From Roseiarcus sp963798015 (GTDB lineage Bacteria > Pseudomonadota > Alphaproteobacteria > Rhizobiales > Beijerinckiaceae), in NCBI GenBank assembly GCA_963798015.1, contig CAWCSA010000005.1, positions 124,001 to 188,000 of the forward strand: a DNA stretch of 64,000 bases. The letters are read 5' to 3'. Below the pieces are notes generated by a model. It was not told where the DNA came from. It searched no databases and saw only the letters and a program-made list of their open reading frames with translations. This document shows, one piece after another, positions 53,554 through 64,000 of the stretch. Every line of letters starts with the position of its first letter. Position 1 is the first letter of the stretch. A program made the translations under genes and the position numbers.

Positions 53554-55911
53554 ATGGAACACAAGCACCATTTGCCGACAACTCTCGCCAACGCACACAG
53601 TGCGCTCGTGAAGGACCCCGTCTGCGGCATGTCCGTCGACCCTGCGACGGCCAAGCACAAAGCCGATCACGCGGGCGCGACCTACTATTTTTGCTCCGCC
53701 GGCTGCCGCGGAAAGTTCGTCGCTGACCCGGCGAAATATCTGGCCCCTGCGACGGAGCCTGCAACGCCGAAGTCTGCCCCCTCGGGCGCGATCTACACCT
53801 GCCCTATGCATCCCCAGATCCGTCAGGACCATCCCGGCGCCTGCCCGATCTGCGGCATGGCGCTCGAGCCGGAGATCGCCACGGAGGCGACGGGTCCGAG
53901 TGCGGAACTGATCGACATGACCCGGCGCTTTTGGGTCGCCCTGGCGCTCTCCATCCCCATCTTCGCGCTCGAAATGGGCGGGCATCTCATCGATCTGCAT
54001 CGGTTCGTGCCGGACTCGCTTTCCAACTGGATTCAGCTGGCCCTCGCCACCCCCGTCGCGCTCTGGGCGGGCTGGCCATTCTTCGCGCGCGGCTGGGCGT
54101 CGCTCAAGAGCCGGAACCTCAACATGTTCACGCTGATCGCCATGGGGGTCGGCGTTGCGTGGACGTATAGCGTGGTCGCCACTGTTGCGCCGCACCTGTT
54201 CCCGGCCGCGTTACGCGGCGCCCATGATTTCGTGCCGGTCTATTTCGAAGCGGCCGCGATCATCACGACCCTTGTCCTGCTTGGGCAGGTGCTTGAGCTT
54301 AAGGCGCGCGAGCAGACCGGCGGCGCGATCCGCGCCCTCATCGATCTTACGCCAAAGACTGCGCGGGTCGTTCATGCGGAAGGCGCGGACGTAGAGGTCG
54401 CCCTCGAGGAGGTGAAGATCGGCAACACGTTGCGCGTGCGTCCTGGCGAGAAGGTCCCGGTGGACGGACAAATCATCGAGGGGCGAAGCGCGGTCGATGA
54501 GTCCATGCTCACTGGGGAATCCATGCCAGTCGGCAAGAGCGCGGGCGACAAGGTGATAGGCGGCACGCTGAACCAGAGCGGCGCCTTCGTGATGCGCGCG
54601 GACAAGATCGGGCGCGACACGGTGCTGGCGCAGATCGTCCAGATGGTTGCTCAAGCGCAGCGCAGCCGCGCGCCGATCCAGCGCCTTGCCGATCAGGTTT
54701 CCGGCTGGTTTGTGCCGCTGGTCATCGCCGTCGCCGTGCTCGCCTTTGCCGCCTGGGCGATATGGGGTCCCGAGCCACGCCTGACCTATGGCTTGCTGGC
54801 GGCGATCTCGGTCATGATCATCGCCTGCCCGTGCGCGTTAGGTCTGGCCACGCCGATGTCGATCATGGTCGGCGTCGGACGGGGCGCCCAGGCAGGCATC
54901 TTGATCAGGCATGCGGAAGCGCTCGAGCGTCTCGAAAAGGTCGATACCTTAGTCGTCGACAAGACCGGCACGCTGACCGTGGGGAAGCCGACAGTCGTGG
55001 CGCTAAAATCCGCAAATGGGGTCAGCGAGGAAACGCTGCTCAAGCTCACAGCCAGTCTTGAGCGTGGCAGCGAGCATCCTCTCGCGGCGGCGATCCTACG
55101 CGCCGCAGCGGATCGGAACCTCGTGCTCGCCAAGGTCGATGGCTTCGAGAGCGTCTCAGGCAAAGGGGTGTCGGGGACCATCGACGGGCGCAAGGTCGCG
55201 CTCGGCAATCGGGCCATGATGCAGACGGTTGGAGTAGACGTCAGCGCGCTCGAAGAGATGGCGAACACATTGCGCGAGCAAGGCGCGACGGCGGTTTTTG
55301 TCGCGATCGACGGCGCCGCATGCGGCGTGATTGCTGTCGCCGATCCGATCAAGGCGACCGCGCTTGATGCAATTCGCGCCCTCAAGGAAGCGGGCGTCCG
55401 GGTCGTGATGCTCACCGGCGACAATCGGGCGACCGCAGAAGCCGTTGGGCGCAAGCTTGGCATTGCTGAAATCGAGGCTGAAGTTTTGCCGCAGGACAAA
55501 GGCAAGACAGTCGAACGTTTGCGGAAGGAAGGCCGGGTCGTCGCCATGGCCGGCGACGGCGTCAACGACGCTCCGGCGCTCGCGGCGGCCGATGTCGGCA
55601 TCGCGATGGGCACGGGAACTGATGTCGCCATCGAATCCGCAAGCGTCACCCTGCTCGGCGGCGACCTCAGCGGTATCCTCGCCGCGCGCGAGCTGTCGCA
55701 AGCGACGATGCGCAACATCCGGCAGAACCTCATCTTCGCCTTCATCTACAACGCCGCGGGCGTGCCGATCGCCGCCGGGGTTCTGTATCCCGCCTTCGGC
55801 CTCACGCTGTCACCAGTCTTGGCCGCGGCGGCGATGGCGACTTCGTCGGTAAGCGTGGTCGCCAATGCGCTAAGATTGCGAAGCGTGCGCCTCGGGCAAT
55901 CGAAGGCGTAG
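53554..55911 (+). CDS. copA: Copper-exporting P1B-type ATPase CopA
   Basis: 785 residues. Instead of an HMA (CxxC) domain it starts with a YHS domain (KDPVCGMSVDPATAKHKADH, YYFCSAGCRGKF) and a heavy-metal-binding domain (IYTCPMHPQIRQDHPGACPI, CGMALEP). Membrane Cu site is CPC at Cys425-Cys427 (IIACPCALGLATP), TGES in the actuator (DESMLTGESMP), phosphorylated Asp469 in VVDKTGTLT, HP (SEHPLAAAI), and GDGVNDAPAL. This architecture is frequent in Cu ATPases of Rhizobiales. Divergent from cueR and followed by a DUF305 gene: a copper resistance set. Confidence 0.95.
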   Translation: MEHKHHLPTTLANAHSALVKDPVCGMSVDPATAKHKADHAGATYYFCSAGCRGKFVADPAKYLAPATEPATPKSAPSGAIYTCPMHPQIRQDHPGACPICGMALEPEIATEATGPSAELIDMTRRFWVALALSIPIFALEMGGHLIDLHRFVPDSLSNWIQLALATPVALWAGWPFFARGWASLKSRNLNMFTLIAMGVGVAWTYSVVATVAPHLFPAALRGAHDFVPVYFEAAAIITTLVLLGQVLELKAREQTGGAIRALIDLTPKTARVVHAEGADVEVALEEVKIGNTLRVRPGEKVPVDGQIIEGRSAVDESMLTGESMPVGKSAGDKVIGGTLNQSGAFVMRADKIGRDTVLAQIVQMVAQAQRSRAPIQRLADQVSGWFVPLVIAVAVLAFAAWAIWGPEPRLTYGLLAAISVMIIACPCALGLATPMSIMVGVGRGAQAGILIRHAEALERLEKVDTLVVDKTGTLTVGKPTVVALKSANGVSEETLLKLTASLERGSEHPLAAAILRAAADRNLVLAKVDGFESVSGKGVSGTIDGRKVALGNRAMMQTVGVDVSALEEMANTLREQGATAVFVAIDGAACGVIAVADPIKATALDAIRALKEAGVRVVMLTGDNRATAEAVGRKLGIAEIEAEVLPQDKGKTVERLRKEGRVVAMAGDGVNDAPALAAADVGIAMGTGTDVAIESASVTLLGGDLSGILAARELSQATMRNIRQNLIFAFIYNAAGVPIAAGVLYPAFGLTLSPVLAAAAMATSSVSVVANALRLRSVRLGQSKA

Positions 55912-56018
55912 ATTTGGATCAGGCGGTCGGCGGAACTGTGGAGTCGAACGCAAGTTGATTGAGCGCCCGTTGTCTGCAGCTAGGCGTCCGCCGCCGTAAT
56001 CTCTGGAAGGAGCGCATC

Positions 56019-56380
56019 ATGAACAAATCCACGGTCTTCGCGGCCCTCGTCATGGCGGCGTTCATGTCCTCGGCTCAAGGCGCCTGCGCCGAGGACATGA
56101 AGGGCGTGGCGATGAAGCCCGCGGCGACTCCGGCCGACAAAGCGTTTGCGGCCTCGATGAAGACGATGATGAGCGGCATGCACGTGAAACCGACAGGCAA
56201 GCCGGACTTAGATTTTGTTCTGATGATGATTCCGCATCATCAAGGCGCGGTCGACATGGCCAAGGTCGAACTCCAATATGGAACCGATCCCGAATTGCGT
56301 CAGTGGCGACCGACATCGTCGCCGCGCAAGAAAAGGAGATCGCGCAAATGAAGGCCTGGCTGGAAAAGACCGCCCGGTAA
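56019..56380 (+). CDS. DUF305-family periplasmic copper-locus protein, apparent frameshift
   Basis: From ATG 56019 (GGAAGGAGCG upstream): signal peptide MNKSTVFAALVMAAFMSSAQ to about GACA, then the Met/His-rich mature part (MKTMMSGMHVKP; MMIPHHQGAVDMAKV) typical of DUF305 proteins that bind copper or silver. The frame goes wrong at about 56303 (CAGTGGCGACC, where CAGCTGGCGACC is expected); after adding one base it reads ATDIVAAQEKEIAQMKAWLE and ends at TAA 56378. Located 107 bases after copA, so probably cotranscribed with it. Confidence 0.78.
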
Positions 56381-56497
56381 TTATCAAGGTACGGCAAGCG
56401 CGCCCCGCGTACTCTCCTCCGCAACGCGGCAAACGCTTCGATCGTCGCCGCCTGCTCCGGGGATGGCTTGTCCGCGCCAGTATGGGCTTCACGTATA

Positions 56498-56514
56498 ATT
56501 GATAGCTCATTAAT
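56498..56514 (+). promoter_or_regulatory. Possible MarR operator
   Basis: ATTGATAGCTCATTAAT, an imperfect palindrome (ATTGAT / ATTAAT) 5 bases before the marR start, within a local AT-rich patch. MarR regulators usually bind such dyads to repress their own operon. Not tested. Confidence 0.4.
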
Positions 56515-56518
56515 TGGT

Positions 56519-57031
56519 ATGTCATCTATTAGAGCGGCCATGCTCGGCCCAGCAAAAGACACTCGTGCTCGATTCGCTCCTCTCGTCGCCAATGTTGCGC
56601 GCGAATGGCGGCGTGCGGTCGACGCGCGTTTGCAGGTCTATGGATTGACGGAGGCGACGTGGCTGCCCTTGCTTCGGATCGCGCGGTCCGAAGCTCCGAT
56701 GCGGCAGAATGAGCTGGCCGCGTCCTTGTCGCTCGATGGGTCGTCGGTCGTTCGCCTGCTGGACGCGCTCGAAAGTTCCGGCCTCGTCGAGCGGTGCGAG
56801 GACCAGGCCGACCGCCGCGCCAAGAGCCTCGTGCTCACGCCGCGCGGACGTCGGACGGTCGATCAGGTCGAGCGCGTATCCCAGGACATTCGCGACCTCG
56901 TCCTCGGCGAGGCGTCGGGCGAGGACTTGGCGCGTTCGCTTCGCTTGCTCGAAACCGTCAGGGACAGGCTCCTGAGCCTCGCGGAAGCGCGAACCGCCGC
57001 CCCCGAGCCCAAGCGATCGGGAGGCCGATGA
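56519..57031 (+). CDS. MarR-family transcriptional regulator
   Basis: 170 residues from ATG 56519 (MSSIRAAMLGPAKDTRARFA). MarR winged helix with ALESSGLVERCEDQADRRAK and LVLTPRGRRTV. Stop and the next start overlap as ATGA at 57028-57031, so the regulator and the downstream exporter are translationally coupled. This pairing is typical of drug-responsive MarR operons in which the regulator represses the pump until bound by its ligand. Confidence 0.9.
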   Translation: MSSIRAAMLGPAKDTRARFAPLVANVAREWRRAVDARLQVYGLTEATWLPLLRIARSEAPMRQNELAASLSLDGSSVVRLLDALESSGLVERCEDQADRRAKSLVLTPRGRRTVDQVERVSQDIRDLVLGEASGEDLARSLRLLETVRDRLLSLAEARTAAPEPKRSGGR

Positions 57032-58251
57032 ACGTCGATCGCCGACGCGCCGTGCCGCTCTGGCTCCTGGGCTTGCTCACCTTCAGCGGGCCAGTCGGCA
57101 TGCACATATTCGTGCCCGCGCTGCCCGAGGCGGCCAACGACCTTCATGCCACGCCGGCCGCCACGGAGCTGACGATCAGTCTCTACATTCTTGGGTTGGC
57201 CGTCGGTCAGTTGCTTTACGGACCTGCGTCGGATCGTTTCGGCCGCCGGCCGGCGCTGCTCGCCGGCCTCTCAATATTCACGATCGCGAGCGTCGTCGGG
57301 ATTTTCGCCCCTGACGTGCATACGCTCGTTCTCGCGCGCTTCTTCCAGGCTCTCGGCGGATGTTCGGGGCTGGTGCTCGCGCGCGCCATCATCCGCGACA
57401 CGTCGCAGCCGCACGAAGCCGCGCGGCGCTTGGCGCTCACGAATTTGATGGTGACTGCAGGCCCCGCGGTCGCGCCGCTGATCGGCGGGGGGCTCAGCGG
57501 CCTCTGGGGCTGGCGAGCGATCCTGATGGGGCTGAGCGCCCTCGGTGTCGCCAATTTCGTGCTAGCGTGGCGCATTCTGCCGGAGACGCGTCCGCAGGCG
57601 CTTTACATCAGCGCCTCGCGATACGCGCGCGACTATGTCGGGCTGCTGTGCTCTCGCCAGTTTTTGGGCTACGCCGTGGGCGGCGCTTGCGCGACGACCT
57701 CGCTCTATTCATTCATCGCCTGCGCGCCATTTATTTTTGTCGATCGGCTGCATCTCCCGAGCGCCAGCGTGGGGGTGTATCTTGCGCTCCTTGTCTCCGG
57801 CATCTGGCTGGGCAGTCTTCTCGCAAGCCAGCTGATCGCTCGTTTTTCCCTTAACCGATTTATGGTCGTCGCCAATGCCGTCAGCGTTGTGGGGGCGGCA
57901 TTGTTCCTCGGTCTCGTGATCGCCGACCGGGCGTCTCTCGTCGGAATTATCGCAGCCATGTTTGTGTTCACCGTCGGAGTGGGGGCCGCGGCGCCCGCTA
58001 CCCTTGTCAAGGCCATCAGCGTGAACCCGCGCGTGACTGGGACGGCTTCCGGACTTTACGGCTCGGTCCAGATGGTCGTCGCGGGGATGCTGGTGATGCT
58101 GGCCAGTTCGGGGGCAAACCCCGCGCTCGCCTCCGCGCTCGTGCTCCTCGGCGCCGGAATCGTGGCACAGATGTCTTTCTGGCTCGCGCGAAGTGGCGGG
58201 CGCGCGCTTGTCAAGCCGGAGAGCAATGCCGCGTCAGAGGCGGCGATCTAA
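57028..58251 (+). CDS. Bcr/CflA-family multidrug MFS exporter
   Basis: 407 residues from ATG 57028, 12 transmembrane helices. LTFSGPVGMHIFVPALPEAA is the family start; motif A is GPASDRFGRRPALLAGL, and LARFFQALGGCSGLVLARAI holds the helix-4 Arg. Transported compounds are unknown; Bcr homologues move bicyclomycin, chloramphenicol-like drugs and sulfonamides. Coupled to marR upstream. Confidence 0.92.
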   Translation: MNVDRRRAVPLWLLGLLTFSGPVGMHIFVPALPEAANDLHATPAATELTISLYILGLAVGQLLYGPASDRFGRRPALLAGLSIFTIASVVGIFAPDVHTLVLARFFQALGGCSGLVLARAIIRDTSQPHEAARRLALTNLMVTAGPAVAPLIGGGLSGLWGWRAILMGLSALGVANFVLAWRILPETRPQALYISASRYARDYVGLLCSRQFLGYAVGGACATTSLYSFIACAPFIFVDRLHLPSASVGVYLALLVSGIWLGSLLASQLIARFSLNRFMVVANAVSVVGAALFLGLVIADRASLVGIIAAMFVFTVGVGAAAPATLVKAISVNPRVTGTASGLYGSVQMVVAGMLVMLASSGANPALASALVLLGAGIVAQMSFWLARSGGRALVKPESNAASEAAI

Positions 58252-58256
58252 CCGCG

Positions 58257-58676
58257 TTACGCGCCGCGTCCTGCGAGTTGGTCGCGGATCTCGGTCAGGA
58301 GGACGATTTCCTGGGTCGGCGGGGCCGGAACGGGGGGCTCCTTCGCCGCCCGCCGAGTCATAATATTGATCGCCTTGATGGCGACGAACAGCGCGATCGC
58401 GACGATGAGAAAGTTGATCACCACCGTGAGGAAGTCGCCGTAGGCCAGCACGCCGCCCTGCTTTCGTGCATCCGTGAGATTGGTCGCGGTCACCGCGCTC
58501 GAAAGCGGAACGTAATAGTTGGTGAAGTCCGCCTTGCCTGCGATGCCGAGGATCGGCATGATGATGTCGTTGACCAGCGCGTCGACGATCTTGCCGAACG
58601 CCGCGCCGATGATGACGCCGATCGCGAGGCTCAGCGCATTGCCTTTAAGCGCGAATTCCTTGAATTCTTCCCACAT
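58257..58676 (-). CDS. mscL: Large-conductance mechanosensitive channel MscL
   Basis: 139 residues, normal length. N-terminal amphipathic helix MWEEFKEFALKGNALSLAIG, TM1 with GVIIGAAFGKIVDALVNDI and the gate-region Gly and Val positions, periplasmic loop, TM2 with FLTVVINFLIVAIALFVAIK and a charged C-terminal helix. Opens on membrane tension to release solutes during osmotic downshock. Convergent with the Bcr/CflA gene. Confidence 0.97.
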   Translation of the reverse strand: MWEEFKEFALKGNALSLAIGVIIGAAFGKIVDALVNDIIMPILGIAGKADFTNYYVPLSSAVTATNLTDARKQGGVLAYGDFLTVVINFLIVAIALFVAIKAINIMTRRAAKEPPVPAPPTQEIVLLTEIRDQLAGRGA

Positions 58677-58793
58677 GGGCTATCGTCCTCGCAAAGGCGG
58701 ACCCCGGTTGGGTGGGGCCATTCCACGTTCGGGTAGGCTAGCCGAGCCGTTCCGAGAGATAAAGTCTCCCGGCCGGGGAAGCAGCGGAAAAAG

Positions 58794-59397
58794 CTATGCA
58801 GATCGCGATGCCGCCCCACTGCGGCGCTCGCCGTCTTCCGCCGAGGGATGGCCAAAAATCATCGCGTAGAGCTGCCCCTCGCCCAGGGCCAAGCTCAGAT
58901 TCCTCAGACCGAAAAACGGGATCAGCGCGATGAACAGAATGGCGGTGATGCTGAGGAACCCCACGAGGCCGCCACCGCCGATCACAGGCACACTGTCGGC
59001 GATGGTCTTTCCCCGAAACAGTCCTTCGATCGTCTTCTCGATCACATGGGCGACGAGAAAAAGGATCGTCAGCAGGAGAGTTTCATAGAGGATCGGATAG
59101 ATGAGGGGCCGGGCGCGCAGCCAGCGGCCGGGATCGAACACCTCGAACAGCATCATCACTTTGGCAAAGACGAGGGCGTTGATGAAGGCAAAGCCAAGCA
59201 TGGGGAAATTGATCCCATGCTCGCGCATGACGACGCCTTGATTGAGCACGAAGACGCCGAACAGAATCCAAAGATAGAGGAAAAGCACAAAGAATTCTGC
59301 GAAACTCGTCGACCGCTTTGGCTTTAAGGGACCGCGCGCCGTGAGTGTTGGCTCCGACGGCGGAGCCGACGCTCGTCCTTGTCGAATCTTGAATCAT
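58794..59397 (-). CDS. Membrane protein of unknown function, apparent frameshift
   Basis: The C-terminal 164 residues form one frame with four hydrophobic segments (FVLFLYLWILFGVFVLNQGV; LIYPILYETLLLTILFLVAH; GGGLVGFLSITAILFIALIP) but no ATG. The frame starting at ATG 59397 (MIQDSTRTSVGSAVGANTHG, to RSLKAKAVDEF) ends in it after an extra T at about 59302-59304 on the plus strand, giving DEF-AEFFVLFLYLW. Similar four-helix proteins exist in Rhizobiales (recalled, not searched). Next to the LprI-like gene upstream of dnaK. Confidence 0.65.
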
Positions 59398-59443
59398 CGA
59401 ACTCCCTCGCGACTCGCCATCAGGATAGCTCCGAAGATACCCG

Positions 59444-60346
59444 CTACGGCTGCCTGGCGCCCTTTTTCGACTTGGCCTTCTTGCCCTTTTCGCTCGCGGC
59501 CTTGGAGGCGGTTGCAGCGCCAAGCTCATCGAGCCTTGTCCGCAGGAGCGCGATCCGCGCCTCCGTGACCCGCAAGGCGCAATAGCCGTGGGTGCTTTCC
59601 TTCGCGTAATCGCGGCAGAGCTCGTCGCGCTGCCCGGCGAATCCTTTCTGATCGCGCACGAGGTCCGCCGCCTGTGGGCTGTCCTGGGCGCGATCCTCAA
59701 TATTGTGCAGGATCTTGCCCATCGCCTTTTCCACCGTGGTGCGTTCCTTAACGATCTTGGCCGCATCGCCGACCAATGACGCGCCGTCAGGGCCCCAGAG
59801 CCCACCGGGAGCGGTTTGGCAATCGGCGGCCTTGAAGACGCAGGCCGTGATTTGGGTCGGCACGAGCACCGCGCCGCTAAGAACGTCGAACGAGATCGGG
59901 CAGGCGGGAACCTTGGCCTCGTACCGCTCGAGTCCGTCCGGGCGGCCAACATGGGTCGCCTCGATCGGCGTCTCGCCGACGATGTCGACAATACAGCGCT
60001 GCGACGAGTTGGAAACGCCCTCGCCGGCGAGTTGCAGCTTGTCGACTGTGACCGACTTGTCGTCGCCGGAAATCTGCAGGAGCCCTGACTTGCCGTTGAG
60101 CATGAGCGGGCGCCCGGCAAGGCTCGCGATCCCTGCCGCCGGGTCAGGCTCAGTGTCCTTGCCGCCGGACGCCGCTTCCTTGGTAGAGGCGGCCGAACTC
60201 TTGTGCTTCGGCTTCGCAGGCGCGACTTTCGCGCCCTCTGGCTCGGCGGGAGCGCCGCCAGGAAGCATCAACTGCGCGTGGGTTTGACTTGCCGCCAGGG
60301 CCGCGGCGAAGAGCGCTGAAATCAAGCCGCGGAAGCCTCGAGTCAT
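59444..60346 (-). CDS. Exported protein with LprI-like C-terminal region
   Basis: 300 residues from ATG 60346. Signal peptide MTRGFRGLISALFAAALAAS, then a Lys/Pro/Ala-rich linker (AKVAPAKPKHKSSAASTKEA) and a folded body with several Cys (SQRCIVDIVGE, VPACPISFDV, ITACVFKAADCQTAPG). The last part QRDELCRDYAKESTHGYCAL followed by RLDELGAA resembles the lysozyme-inhibitor LprI pattern of a Cys pair in helices. Function unknown; divergent from dnaK with the heat-shock promoter between them. Confidence 0.65.
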   Translation of the reverse strand: MTRGFRGLISALFAAALAASQTHAQLMLPGGAPAEPEGAKVAPAKPKHKSSAASTKEAASGGKDTEPDPAAGIASLAGRPLMLNGKSGLLQISGDDKSVTVDKLQLAGEGVSNSSQRCIVDIVGETPIEATHVGRPDGLERYEAKVPACPISFDVLSGAVLVPTQITACVFKAADCQTAPGGLWGPDGASLVGDAAKIVKERTTVEKAMGKILHNIEDRAQDSPQAADLVRDQKGFAGQRDELCRDYAKESTHGYCALRVTEARIALLRTRLDELGAATASKAASEKGKKAKSKKGARQP

Positions 60347-60437
60347 CGGCGAAGTGTAGAGGCGCCGGCGAGAAAGGGGAAGGCGCGAGCGGACGGGGAA
60401 TAGGAGCTCAAAGCTTGAAAATCCACGGCTTCCGCGC

Positions 60438-60466
60438 CTTGCGCCACTAAAACGCCCCACCTATAT
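60438..60466 (+). promoter_or_regulatory. Sigma-32 (RpoH)-type promoter of dnaK
   Basis: CTTGCG (60438-60443), 16 bases, then CCTATAT (60460-60466), close to the alphaproteobacterial RpoH consensus (CTTG and CYTATNT at 16-17 bases). It is 172 bases upstream of the dnaK start. Only one such match is seen in the region. Confidence 0.7.
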
Positions 60467-60637
60467 ACGCCCCGACTGGCCGGTTGGGGCGCTATGCCCG
60501 GTGGATCGGCCGAAATCTGGTTGAAATATGGGGACCGGAAGACGTCAGCCGTCGGCTACGAAGCGATCGGCGAAACGCCTCTCCTAGGCCTTGCCGCTTT
60601 GGGGCTCGGCGGTCCCGCAGAAGAACAGGGGTGAGCA

Positions 60638-62551
<1,914 letters not shown>

Positions 62552-62560
62552 ACGAATAAA

Positions 62561-62583
62561 GCCGGTCGCTAAAAGCGGCCGGC
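62561..62583 (+). terminator. Hairpin between dnaK and dnaJ
   Basis: GCCGGTCGC, loop TAAAA, GCGGCCGGC: a 9-bp stem with one G-T pair. No T-run follows, so it may attenuate rather than stop transcription, lowering dnaJ expression relative to dnaK, as known in other alphaproteobacteria. Confidence 0.5.
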
Positions 62584-62743
62584 CTTGACTTTAGGGGACG
62601 CCGCGATGGCGGGAGGAGATCGGGCTGACTGCGAGCCGGCGTCCGGGACGCCGGCTTTCGCGTCAGGAATCGGGTCCGCCTCTTGAAACGCGACGTAGCG
62701 TTAGTAGGTCTCTAGGCATGCATAGGCTGTGGGCGCGCTGAAA

Positions 62744-63862
62744 ATGGCCAAGCGCGATTTCTACGAAACGCTGGGCGTCGCCAAAACCGCGACGGACACT
62801 GAGCTGAAGTCCGCCTTCCGCAAGGCGGCGATGCAGTGTCATCCCGACCGGCACCCCGGCGACAAGCAGGCCGAGTCGCGGTTCAAGGAACTCAACGAAG
62901 CCTACCAACATTTGTCGGACGCCCAGAAGCGCGCGGCCTATGACCGCTATGGTCACGCCGCTTTCGACCAGGGCGGCATGAGCGACGGCTTTGCGTCGTC
63001 GATGTCCGACATCTTCGACGATCTCTTCGGCGATATGATGGGTGGAGGACGGCGAGGCCGCCAGACCTCGGGCCGAGAGCGCGGCGCTGACCTGCGCTAC
63101 AATCTCGAGATCTCGCTCGAAGAGGCGTTTAACGGCAAAACCGCAGCGATTCGCATGCCGACTTCGGTCGCGTGCGAAGCCTGCTCCGGCTCCGGGGCGC
63201 GCGCCGGTTCGCGGCCGGCGACCTGCAAGACTTGCGGCGGACACGGGCGCGTGCGCGCGCAGCAGGGCTTCTTCGCCATCGAGCGCACTTGTCCCTCTTG
63301 TCATGGCCGGGGGCAGACGATCGAGAACCCTTGTGACAAGTGCGCCGGGGCCGGCCGCGTGACCAGGGAGCGGACGCTGTCGGTCAACGTTCCGGCCGGC
63401 GTCGAGGACGGCACCCGCATCCGCCTGACCAGCGAGGGGGAGGCCGGAATGCGCGGCGGTCCGCCGGGCGATCTCTATATTTTCCTCACCGTCAAACCGC
63501 ATGCGTTCTTCCAGCGCGACGGCGCCGACCTCTACTGCCGAGTGCCGATCTCGATGGTGCAGGCCTCGCTCGGCGGCGAGTTCAACGTTCGGACGCTCGA
63601 TGGAACCGAGTCCCGGGTCAGCGTCCCGGAAGGCGCCCAGTCGGGGCGCCAATTGAGGCTGCGGGCTAAGGGCATGCCGGTGCTGCGAGCCCGCGATTCA
63701 GGCGATCTGTTCGTGCAGCTCGTCGTCGAGACGCCGCAAAACCTTACCCGGCGCCAGCGCGAGCTTTTGACCGAGTTCGCCTCCGAATCGTCGAATACGA
63801 CCCACCCGGAAAGCGCAGGCTTCTTCGCCAAGATGAAGGAGTTTTTCGAGGGCCGCACCTGA
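62744..63862 (+). CDS. dnaJ: Co-chaperone DnaJ (Hsp40)
   Basis: 372 residues from ATG 62744 (MAKRDFYETLGV). J domain with HPD at MQCHPDRHPGD, Gly/Phe-rich linker (AFDQGGMSDGFASSM, GGGRRGRQ), four zinc CXXCXGXG motifs (CEACSGSG, CKTCGGHG, CPSCHGRG, CDKCAGAG), then the peptide-binding C-terminal domain and the FFAKMKEFFEG tail. Complete. Activates the DnaK ATPase. Confidence 0.98.
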   Translation: MAKRDFYETLGVAKTATDTELKSAFRKAAMQCHPDRHPGDKQAESRFKELNEAYQHLSDAQKRAAYDRYGHAAFDQGGMSDGFASSMSDIFDDLFGDMMGGGRRGRQTSGRERGADLRYNLEISLEEAFNGKTAAIRMPTSVACEACSGSGARAGSRPATCKTCGGHGRVRAQQGFFAIERTCPSCHGRGQTIENPCDKCAGAGRVTRERTLSVNVPAGVEDGTRIRLTSEGEAGMRGGPPGDLYIFLTVKPHAFFQRDGADLYCRVPISMVQASLGGEFNVRTLDGTESRVSVPEGAQSGRQLRLRAKGMPVLRARDSGDLFVQLVVETPQNLTRRQRELLTEFASESSNTTHPESAGFFAKMKEFFEGRT

Positions 63863-63877
63863 CGCTGGCTTTGCGAC

Positions 63878-64000
63878 GTGGGGAGCGACCAGTATAAGCG
63901 CCGAGCCGCGCAGGAGCGCGCCGAAGACATCTGGAGCCTCGTCGCTCGCGGAGCCGAAATGCAGGGTCGAGCGCTGGACAAGACAGGTCGGCGAGGGCTC
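63878..64000 (+). CDS. Possible start of an unidentified gene, 3' partial
   Basis: An open frame from GTG 63878 runs off the right edge (41 codons): VGSDQYKRRAAQERAEDIWS then LVARGAEMQGRALDKTGRRG. It reads as a helical, charged N-terminus. No ribosome-binding site is seen; ATG 63959 in the same frame is an alternative start. Too short for identification. Confidence 0.3.
   Translation, partial: MGSDQYKRRAAQERAEDIWSLVARGAEMQGRALDKTGRRGL

Noticed and set aside
59083..60120. Minus-strand frame across the LprI-like gene
   Set aside because: Ser/Arg/Pro-rich shadow; only its last 100 bases, from ATG 59397, are used as the 5' part of the frameshifted membrane protein.

Overview
The window is GC-rich DNA from an alphaproteobacterium, most likely Hyphomicrobiales near Beijerinckiaceae/Methylocystaceae. 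That placement is an inference from alphaproteobacterial dcw (murC-murB) and dnaK-dnaJ blocks, a GTTC-N7-GTTC SOS box before recA, a mesaconyl-CoA hydratase (ethylmalonyl-CoA pathway) and an exosortase V locus. It is ordinary chromosome interrupted by insertion sequences and decayed mobile DNA.

Layout. 1-3050: end of a MurU-like nucleotidyltransferase, then murC and murB. 3051-6230: enoyl-CoA hydratase, LysR and an orphan response regulator, closed by a 61-bp near-identical copy of the murB 3' end. 6551-10308: small secreted or membrane proteins, a truncated DUF4239 gene, a lysine-2,3-aminomutase-like enzyme and two small unknown genes. 10382-15207: a molybdenum hydroxylase locus (2Fe-2S subunit, molybdopterin subunit, triple CXXCH-type cytochrome c) that looks inactivated by an IS5-family insertion, a frameshift and a lost haem cysteine. 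15495-19949: RND efflux pair. 20490-26160: hemC, a decayed restriction-modification gene, class I aldolase, HAD hydrolase and recA. 26385-30520: an IS21 element, gene fragments, and an AT-rich XRE/PAS pair. 30615-32510: EamA exporter with a His-rich tail, and a DUF2937 gene.

32548-45435 holds a surface/export neighbourhood: a type-I-secreted beta-helix protein, XrtV accessory protein, exosortase V, a WcaJ-like sugar transferase, a periplasmic trypsin-like protease, a second RND pair, and a PEP-CTERM protein that could be the exosortase substrate. 46433-50340: isochorismatase-like protein lacking its catalytic cysteine, mesaconyl-CoA hydratase, YggT, tRNA-Ala(CGC), a serine-recombinase remnant and a second IS5-family element. 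50469-58676: aminotransferase, serine hydrolase, a copper resistance set (cueR, copA, DUF305), marR plus a Bcr/CflA exporter, and mscL. 58794-64000: two unknown proteins, then dnaK and dnaJ behind a sigma-32-like promoter.

Two things stand out. First, a 17-bp motif occurs at three intergenic sites, each beside short repeats (10-bp tandem units at two of them, a 10-bp inverted repeat at the third), resembling the core and arm sites of tyrosine-integrase attachment sites. Second, at least five otherwise well-conserved genes carry single-base frameshifts, so either the assembly has indel errors or decay is widespread. I found no CRISPR array and no complete new defence system.
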